Source of the DNA: Demequina aurantiaca
Lineage (GTDB): Bacteria > Actinomycetota > Actinomycetes > Actinomycetales > Demequinaceae
Direction of reading: 5' to 3'
DNA: 64,000 bases
Assembly (NCBI RefSeq): GCF_000975135.1
Contig: NZ_BBRF01000001.1
Location: 932,380-996,379, forward strand
In this document: positions 58,625 to 64,000 of the stretch, one piece after another
Layout: every line of letters begins with the position of its first letter
Numbering within the stretch: the stretch's first letter is position 1
Notes under the pieces: generated by a model
What the model saw: only the letters and a program-made list of their open reading frames with translations
Told to the model about the DNA's origin: nothing
The model's database searches: none
Position numbers and translations under genes: made by a program

Positions 58625-59407
58625 ATGATCGAGATTCTGAACCCCACCGAACTGGGCCGAGCAAAGCTTTCTGGCACTTTGGTGGGCACCATCCTGCACA
58701 CGATCAAGAAGCGCGTGACGGTGGGGACCAACCTCCTGGAAATTGATCAGTGGGCGAAGGAGATGATCCTCGATGCCGACGCAGAGTCTTGCTACGTCGA
58801 CTACGCGCCTTCGTTTGGTAGTGGCCCGTTCGGGCATTACATCTGTACCGCGGTCAACGACGCAGTCCTGCACGCCCTTCCGCGTGACTATGCCCTGGTC
58901 GATGGCGACCTACTGACCTTAGATTTGGCAGTGGCCAAGCAAGGGATCGCTGCGGACTCGGCTATCAGTTTCATCGTTGGCGATGCGCGACCCGCGCAAA
59001 GCGTTGCAATGATCGAGGCGACGGAGCGCGCCCTGTCCGCGGGAATAGCCGCGGCCAAGCCCGGTGCCCGAATCGGCGACATTGCGCACGCGATCGGTAC
59101 GGTTTTGAGCGGGGCGGGGTATTCGATCAACACTGAGTTCGGTGGGCACGGTATCGGGTCCACGATGCACCAGGACCCGCATGTACCCAACACTGGTCGC
59201 CCAGGCCGCGGATATCAGTTGCGTCCGGGTTTGTTGCTCGCCATCGAGCCCTGGGTCATGGCGGATACGTCCGTCCTGGTGACCGACTCGGATGGTTGGA
59301 CGCTTCGCAGTGAGACCGGATGCCGCACCGCCCACAGTGAGCACACCATCGCGATCACGCCCAAAGGAGCAGAAATCCTTACGCTCGCACCACGGTCGTT
59401 GCGCTAG
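58625..59407 (+). CDS. map: Type I methionine aminopeptidase (probably second copy)
   Basis: 260 aa. Metal ligands are complete: Asp100 (LTLDLAV), Asp111 (AADSAI), His175 (FGGHGIG), Glu208 (AIEPW) and Glu239 (SEHTIAI); His84 and His182 fit the substrate-side positions. It removes N-terminal Met. The VLHALPRD loop replaces the usual VCHGIP. Housekeeping map in actinobacteria lies elsewhere with ribosomal genes, so this is likely an extra copy under the XRE regulator. Confidence 0.9.
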   Translation: MIEILNPTELGRAKLSGTLVGTILHTIKKRVTVGTNLLEIDQWAKEMILDADAESCYVDYAPSFGSGPFGHYICTAVNDAVLHALPRDYALVDGDLLTLDLAVAKQGIAADSAISFIVGDARPAQSVAMIEATERALSAGIAAAKPGARIGDIAHAIGTVLSGAGYSINTEFGGHGIGSTMHQDPHVPNTGRPGRGYQLRPGLLLAIEPWVMADTSVLVTDSDGWTLRSETGCRTAHSEHTIAITPKGAEILTLAPRSLR

Positions 59408-59416
59408 CCGGAGCGC

Positions 59417-61570
59417 TTACTCGTCGATGATCTTGCCGCCGAGCATCTTGGCGACCATGTCCGCGCCGCTGAGTCCGGCGTCAGGTGCAGCGGCGTCGTG
59501 TTCGCTGACCTCCTCGTCGTCGTCCCACGGCGCGGAACCTCCTGCGGCCTGCGCCGCGGGAGCCGATGCAGATGGTGGTGCCGATTGACGGCTGACGGGT
59601 GCAGCGGCGCCGGTCTCGGGCTTGGAGGGAGCGCGCCCGGAGGGCTCACGGGGCGGTTCGTCGTCCTCCGGTGGTGCGTCATCCCACGGCGGTACATCTG
59701 ATGCTGGAGGCTGGGGGATCGCACTCGTCGCGGGTTGGGTGGGAATCGATTCCGTGGGTGGCGACTGGTCCGAGTCCTGAGCAGAGGCGACGGGCGCCGA
59801 TGCGGCAGGGCGTGCCGTAGCCGCGGCCGGGAACGCGCCGGCTGGGCCGACGATGCCCTCGACGCGCACGTGCAGCCCCAAGGTCTCGCGCACCGCGAGG
59901 CCCACGTTCTCCGCGTGATTGCCGGTCGCAAAGCGGGAGGCCAATGGAGCGCCATCGAAGGCGAGCTTGAGCACGCCGTTGTCGACCTCGGCTACCTGGG
60001 CACTCTGCTTGACGAGTACCCACGTCACGCGACGGCGCTCGAGCGTGCCGAGGACCTCGTCCCAGCGTCGACGCACCAGCTCGGAGTCCTCGGGGCCACC
60101 GGCGGTATCGCCCGCACCCGTGTTGGAGTCGGGAGTGGCGGTCGGGGTCGACGTGACGGGGGAAGGAGGGGTGGACGGGACCGGTGTTGGCGCGGGAGCA
60201 GGTGCCACGGGGGCGGCAGTTTCGGTAGCAGGCTTGGCCACCGCAGCCCGCGCGGCCGCAGCACCGGTGGGCGCGCCCTGAGCTGGGGCCGCCGCAGGCG
60301 GGGTCGAGTCAGACTGAGTGGACTCTGCGGCGGCGGAGCGCGTGGAAGAGGCGGGATCGTGCGCAGCGGCAGTGGTGGGGGCAGGTCGCGACGGGGCCGC
60401 GGCCTGAGCCACGGGTGCGTTGCCCTCTGGAGCCGACGCGGCCTCGCGTGTGACACCGGGGGCACCCGCACCATCGGCCGCGATGAGCCTGGCGCAAAGA
60501 AGTTCCAGGTGAAGGCGGGGTGACGTCGCTCCCACCATGTTTGTCAGCGCGTCGTTCACCAGGTCTCCTGCGCGTGAGGCACGCGCGAGTCCCAAGTGGC
60601 GGGCTTGGTCCTTCATGCGCTCGAGTTGGTCCTCGGGCACTTCGCCCAGGGCCTTCGCGCCGGCCTCACCGGACGCGGTGAGTACGAGGATGTCACGCAA
60701 GCGCTCCAGCAGGTCCTCGACAAACCGGCGCGGCTCGTGGCCGATGCCAATCACGCGGCCCACGACCTCGAATAGCGAGGCGCCGTCGGCCGCAGCGATC
60801 GCGTCGATCGCGTCGTCGAGGAGAGTCGCATCGGTGAAGCCCAGGAGGGAAATGGCTCGGTCATACGTCACGCCGTCGACGCCGGAACCGGCCATGAGTT
60901 GATCCAGAACCGACAGGGAGTCCCGCACCGAACCTCCGCCCGCGCGGACGACCAAGGGCAGTACTCCCGCAGCGACGGTTACGCCTTCGGCCTCGCAAAG
61001 GCTCTGAAGGTAGTCAGTGAGAACGCCGGGGGGAACGAGGCGGAACGGGTAGTGGTGCGTACGGGAGCGGATGGTGCCGATGACCTTCTCCGGCTCCGTG
61101 GTCGCGAAGATGAACCGCACGTGGGGTGGCGGCTCCTCTACTAGCTTCAGAAGCGCATTGAAGCCCTGCGGAGTGACCATGTGGGCCTCGTCCAGGATGA
61201 AGATCTTGTAGCGGTCGCGAGCGGGAGCAAAGGCGGCGCGCTCGCGCAGTTCACGAGCATCGTCGACGCCGTTGTGGGAGGCCGCGTCAATCTCCACCAC
61301 GTCGACCGAGCCAGTGCCTCCACGGGCGAGCTCGGTGCACGAGTCGCAGACCCCACAGGGGGTGTCCGTGGGGCCCTCGGCGCAGTTGAGGCAGCGCGCG
61401 AGGATACGGGCGGACGTGGTCTTGCCGCAGCCACGGGGGCCGGAGAACAAATAGGCATGGTTGACCTTGTCGGCCCGCAGTGCCTGCATGAGCGGCGTCG
61501 TCACGTGTTCCTGCCCCACGACGTCTGCGAAGGTGTCGGGGCGGTATCGGCGGTACAAGGCGGCAGTCAC
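59417..61570 (-). CDS. dnaX: DNA polymerase III subunit gamma/tau
   Basis: 717 aa. The AAA+ clamp-loader core (1-365) has GPRGCGKTT, a four-Cys zinc module (CLNCAEGPTDTPCGVCDSC), DEAH and the SRC-like arginine region. A long Pro/Ala/Ser-rich tail follows, interrupted by a folded segment (about 490-575) that probably binds polymerase alpha. The GTG at 61570 begins TAALYRRYRPDTF, the family start; an ATG at 61606 is an alternative. SRP RNA lies directly upstream. Confidence 0.95.
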   Translation of the reverse strand: MTAALYRRYRPDTFADVVGQEHVTTPLMQALRADKVNHAYLFSGPRGCGKTTSARILARCLNCAEGPTDTPCGVCDSCTELARGGTGSVDVVEIDAASHNGVDDARELRERAAFAPARDRYKIFILDEAHMVTPQGFNALLKLVEEPPPHVRFIFATTEPEKVIGTIRSRTHHYPFRLVPPGVLTDYLQSLCEAEGVTVAAGVLPLVVRAGGGSVRDSLSVLDQLMAGSGVDGVTYDRAISLLGFTDATLLDDAIDAIAAADGASLFEVVGRVIGIGHEPRRFVEDLLERLRDILVLTASGEAGAKALGEVPEDQLERMKDQARHLGLARASRAGDLVNDALTNMVGATSPRLHLELLCARLIAADGAGAPGVTREAASAPEGNAPVAQAAAPSRPAPTTAAAHDPASSTRSAAAESTQSDSTPPAAAPAQGAPTGAAAARAAVAKPATETAAPVAPAPAPTPVPSTPPSPVTSTPTATPDSNTGAGDTAGGPEDSELVRRRWDEVLGTLERRRVTWVLVKQSAQVAEVDNGVLKLAFDGAPLASRFATGNHAENVGLAVRETLGLHVRVEGIVGPAGAFPAAATARPAASAPVASAQDSDQSPPTESIPTQPATSAIPQPPASDVPPWDDAPPEDDEPPREPSGRAPSKPETGAAAPVSRQSAPPSASAPAAQAAGGSAPWDDDEEVSEHDAAAPDAGLSGADMVAKMLGGKIIDE

Positions 61571-61636
61571 AGAGACGACTCTAGTGCCGCCCTGCGACAG
61601 TCGCATCGGCCGGTGGAAAAGCATCGGGACATAAAA

Positions 61637-61729
61637 GGACCCCTCACGCACCCGCTAGAGCCCACCTACCCTTGCTGCATTCCTGCCCTGGGGGAGTTAA
61701 GCGAGATGGCGCCACGTGAGGGGCCGGGC
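61637..61729 (-). ncRNA. ffs: Small signal recognition particle RNA
   Basis: On the minus strand the complementary ends GGCCCCTCACG and CGTGAGGGGTCC close a long hairpin whose tip contains GGGCAGGAATGCAGCAAGGG, resembling the SRP loop bound by Ffh. A T-rich stretch follows the 3' end. Position just upstream of dnaX is as in other actinobacteria. Ends are approximate. Confidence 0.8.
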
Positions 61730-61793
61730 TCAAGTTTAACCAGAACCGCGTGATTCGTTATAACGCCGCCGCTCGGGTACCATTCATGAGCCT

Positions 61794-61881
61794 GGAGGAT
61801 TCGCCTAGTGGCCTATGGCGCACGCTTGGAAAGCGTGTTGGGTGCAAGCCCTCAGGGGTTCGAATCCCCTATCCTCCGCCA
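61794..61881 (+). tRNA. tRNA-Ser (anticodon GGA)
   Basis: 88 nt including an encoded CCA. Acceptor GGAGGAT pairs with ATCCTCC, the anticodon loop TTGGAAA has GGA at 61828-61830, and the long variable arm is typical of Ser. Its last 17 bases occur again 101 bp downstream. Confidence 0.95.
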
Positions 61882-62047
61882 TAGCATCTTGGACCTCAGC
61901 GCTTTTTGCTGGGGTCCAAAGTGCTTTTACGGGTGCTGCGATTCGAGGAGGAGCCTGCGACGGACTCCCCTATCCTCCGCCATAGCATCTTGGACCTCAG
62001 CGCTTTTTGCTGGGGTCCAAAGTGCTTTTACGGGTGTTGCGATTCGA
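61865..62047 (+). repeat. 101-bp tandem duplication of the tRNA-Ser 3' end and terminator
   Basis: Bases 61865-61946 and 61966-62047 are 82 bp long and differ at one position (61936/62037). Each has the last 17 bases of the tRNA, the terminator and 27 more bases. The 19 bases between are unique. The second terminator is at 61990-62020. Confidence 0.85.
61889..61919 (+). terminator. Terminator of tRNA-Ser (copy 1)
   Basis: 12-bp stem (61889-61900 with 61908-61919, one wobble) and 7-nt loop, followed by a short T-run. It is part of the 101-bp repeat. Confidence 0.75.
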
Positions 62048-62133
62048 ACTGGAGCGCGTGGTCACCATTGTTCGTTGTAGGTGCGGACAACCGTACTCAG
62101 CGCGCTTCGTTCCGTGAAGAACTGTCTCTCTAC

Positions 62134-62139
62134 TAAAGT
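62134..62139 (+). promoter_or_regulatory. Putative -10 box for a leaderless transcript of the LytR_C gene
   Basis: TAAAGT ends eight bases before the GTG at 62147, which would be at or next to the transcription start; no ribosome site is seen before that GTG. Confidence 0.4.
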
Positions 62140-62146
62140 GGTGCCC

Positions 62147-62857
62147 GTGACTCAGCCCCCGATGGACCCAACCGCCAGCAAGCGCGCGACCGTGCGCCGG
62201 CATCGGCGCGAGCGTCAGATCCTGCTGTTTGGGTTACTCCTCATCGGCATGGCGGTCGCCGGAGTGTTTTTTGCCTCCGTCTATAAGGGCGACACCGAAG
62301 GTCCCTTCGCCGAACCGTTCGTCACTCCCGCCAGCGAGTTTGAGACTGAGGTCAACGTCGCGTGTCCTCCCGGTGGCGCCCTGCCCATGGAGCCCACCGA
62401 GATCCCGATCCGGGTGCTGAACGCTACGGACAAGTCCGGTCTAGCCGGCACGACGGCGGCCGACCTCAAGGGTCGTGGCTTTGTGGTGACCGGAGCAGGC
62501 AACTATCCGCGCCCCTACGACGGCAGCGTGCGCATCATCTACGGCGAAGAGGGGCTGGTTGAGGCGTACACGCTGTCGAACTACTTCACGGAGTTTGAGA
62601 TGGTTCTGGACACTCGCGATAGCGCCGTGTCTGACCTTGTGATCGGTGACGCCTACGACCCCGCAACCACCTTGCGCGCGCAGGGTGCGCCCGAGCTCGA
62701 CCCCGAGACGCCCTTCGTTCGTCCCCAGCAGTGTGTGCCAGTCGAGCTAGTCGCGCCTGAGCCGGCGCCTCGCGTGATCCCAGACAACCCCTTGGTTGAA
62801 GCGAGCTCCAGCCCCAGCGCAGAGGCGAGCGACGTGCCCCAGGAGGGCGACAACTAA
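62147..62857 (+). CDS. LytR_C-domain membrane protein
   Basis: 236 aa from GTG 62147 (an in-frame GTG at 62141 and an ATG at 62162 are alternatives). A basic N-terminus and one membrane helix (25-44) lead to an extracytoplasmic LytR C-terminal-type domain (about 80-180), with IPIRVLNATDKSGLAGTTAADLKGRGFVV as its first strands, and a Pro/Ser-rich tail. Such stand-alone LytR_C proteins are associated with envelope integrity in actinobacteria (e.g. near LCP ligases). Its stop overlaps the convergent FUSC gene by four bases. Confidence 0.85.
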   Translation: MTQPPMDPTASKRATVRRHRRERQILLFGLLLIGMAVAGVFFASVYKGDTEGPFAEPFVTPASEFETEVNVACPPGGALPMEPTEIPIRVLNATDKSGLAGTTAADLKGRGFVVTGAGNYPRPYDGSVRIIYGEEGLVEAYTLSNYFTEFEMVLDTRDSAVSDLVIGDAYDPATTLRAQGAPELDPETPFVRPQQCVPVELVAPEPAPRVIPDNPLVEASSSPSAEASDVPQEGDN

Positions 62858-63933
62858 CGCGCGTGTGGCCGGTGTAGCAACCCGGTCAGGGTGCCCAGCA
62901 GTGCACCGATCACGGTATCTACAACCCGCTCCGTGAGGGTTGAGAATGAGCCGATGGTGCCCGTGGCGGCACCTGTCAACAGCAGGACCATCGGCGTGAT
63001 GAAGAGCAGCGCGAGCGCGTAGTTGCGCACCGTGACGAGTTGCGTGACGAACTGCAGCGACCCCAGTACTACCGCAAGGGCGAGAGGCGCCAGGTCGAGC
63101 GAGCCGAAGGCCAAGAAGATGAGCGCACCGGCGACAGTGCCGACGATGCGGTGGAGTCCGCGGCGTGCTGCATCGCCGCGCCCCGCCCGGGTGCCGATGA
63201 CCGCTATGCCCGCTCCCACGGTCCAGTACGCGCGCTCCGGATCGATGGCCGTGACGCTGATAGCCGTGCCCACCACAGCTACGATCGCGACGCGCATCAA
63301 CAGGGTGCGACCGTCGCGGCCCAGGTTGAACACGGACAAGATCTGACGCAGCGGACGCGCGGGGAGGTGGCGATTGCGCGCCAGCAGGATCGGGGACGCC
63401 GCGACCGCGAGCGCGAACAGCATGCCGGCCGCTACCGCCATGATCAGCGAGGCCGGAGCGATGGCCCTCTCGCCGTCGACCACCGCGGTCACGCGTGCGG
63501 ACAGACCATAGGCGAGGGCGACAAAGAGCGGTCCCGGGGCGCCCATGCGATACCCGAAGGACAGCGCCGCCCCGGCGACCGTCACCACCACGAGGCCCAC
63601 GGAAGCCGCCAGGGGGTATGGCGCGAGCACGGTCGCAAGAGTAGAGGCGAAAAGCAGGAAGGCCGCGACTAGGGGGAGGACCCGGATCCGTTCGAGGACG
63701 TTGAGGTTGGTGACGTGAAGCACCGTGAATCCGCCGGTGGCGGCCAAGATGCCCAGTGTCTCCGAGCCAAGCGCCGCGCCAACCGCGATGGGCACCGCCA
63801 TGACCAGGGCCGCCTGCAGCCCCAAGTGCCATCGAGGGCCGGTGTACGGCTGAAAGGTCCGCAGGCTCTTCACCGCCCGGTGCGTTCCATGCGTCCAGCG
63901 GTCACGGCGCTCGCGAGCGGCGCTGTGACTCAT
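62854..63933 (-). CDS. FUSC-family (aromatic acid exporter-like) membrane protein
   Basis: 359 aa in two hydrophobic blocks of about five to six helices each (30-170 and 205-345). The second repeats features of the first (RAYWTVGAGIAVIGTRAGRGDAARRGLHRIVGT is the typical post-helix motif), as in the FUSC/ArAE group. Members export aromatic acids or are of unknown function. The ATG is at 63933; the 67 bases after it to the window end show no gene. Confidence 0.85.
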   Translation of the reverse strand: MSHSAARERRDRWTHGTHRAVKSLRTFQPYTGPRWHLGLQAALVMAVPIAVGAALGSETLGILAATGGFTVLHVTNLNVLERIRVLPLVAAFLLFASTLATVLAPYPLAASVGLVVVTVAGAALSFGYRMGAPGPLFVALAYGLSARVTAVVDGERAIAPASLIMAVAAGMLFALAVAASPILLARNRHLPARPLRQILSVFNLGRDGRTLLMRVAIVAVVGTAISVTAIDPERAYWTVGAGIAVIGTRAGRGDAARRGLHRIVGTVAGALIFLAFGSLDLAPLALAVVLGSLQFVTQLVTVRNYALALLFITPMVLLLTGAATGTIGSFSTLTERVVDTVIGALLGTLTGLLHRPHAR

Positions 63934-64000
63934 CGGTGCTCCCCTCGCGAGGCACGCTGACGGCCCCTGTCTCCCATTATTGCCAGAGTGCGCCGCGTTA

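Noticed and set aside
58234-59407. XRE/MetAP as a toxin-antitoxin pair
   Set aside because: The genes are divergent rather than co-directional, and MetAP is an ordinary enzyme with full catalytic residues.
61865-62047. CRISPR-like direct repeats
   Set aside because: Only two 82-bp copies with one 19-bp gap, containing a tRNA end and a terminator; no array, no cas genes.

Overview
The window is GC-rich chromosomal DNA from an actinobacterium, most likely a member of the Micrococcales (a Demequina- or Cellulomonas-like genome would fit, but I cannot fix the genus by reading alone). Support comes from frequent GTG/TTG starts, a GlnR-type orphan response regulator, a nitrobindin/FABP protein, DUF2516, DUF4395 and DUF4177 proteins, the nth-crp-ridA-DUF4177-PBP-phosphoesterase-tRNA-Pro neighbourhood known from actinobacteria, and a small SRP RNA just upstream of dnaX. 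No plasmid, prophage or CRISPR signature is visible.

Layout. 1-3.0 kb: end of a DUF4956-VTC-lipoprotein surface module. 3.2-7.7 kb: HNH protein, Ada-AlkA and Ogt alkylation repair pair, GyrI-like protein, FKBP, LysR regulator. 7.7-11.7 kb: PLP enzyme and the proton-translocating transhydrogenase pntA-pntB. 11.9-15.0 kb: a three-gene teichoic-acid type operon (cytidylyltransferase, SDR, polymerase). 15.0-21.7 kb: proC, radA between two single-span membrane proteins, mutY, aldo/keto reductase. 21.8-23.3 kb: DoxX protein and a DUF559 nuclease-like gene bracketed by two related hairpins. 23.5-27.5 kb: clpC, a free-standing Clp N-domain gene, dtd. 27.5-32.4 kb: small conserved genes, a VapBC-type pair, ygfZ, nitrobindin, DUF4395-thioredoxin. 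32.4-40.7 kb: glnR, nhaA, nth, crp, ridA, a bifunctional PBP, phosphoesterase.

40.8-42.2 kb: tRNA-Pro(CGG) with an IS481-family element inserted into its 3' CCA end. 42.4-49.9 kb: MFS exporter, xylAB with a divergent ROK regulator, lactate permease. 49.9-54.5 kb: RecQ with a phosphoribosyltransferase-like tail, asd and lysC. 54.6-59.4 kb: a TetR-ABC export cassette, recR, and a divergent XRE/methionine aminopeptidase pair; these two cassettes break up what is usually a dnaX-recR-lysC-asd neighbourhood. 59.4-64.0 kb: dnaX, SRP RNA, tRNA-Ser(GGA) with a 101-bp tandem duplication of its 3' end and terminator, a LytR_C-domain membrane protein and a FUSC-family membrane protein.

Most of the window is housekeeping: base excision and recombination repair (ada-alkA, ogt, mutY, nth, radA, recR, recQ), proteostasis (clpC), envelope synthesis, redox balance and xylose/lactate use. 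The best candidates for something not yet described are the hairpin-bracketed nuclease-like gene at 22.2-23.3 kb, the XRE/MetAP pair with repeated operator boxes, the RecQ-PRTase fusion, the nested palindrome at 57.5 kb, and the two tRNA 3'-end rearrangements. All functional statements are from reading the sequence and family knowledge; no database search was run.
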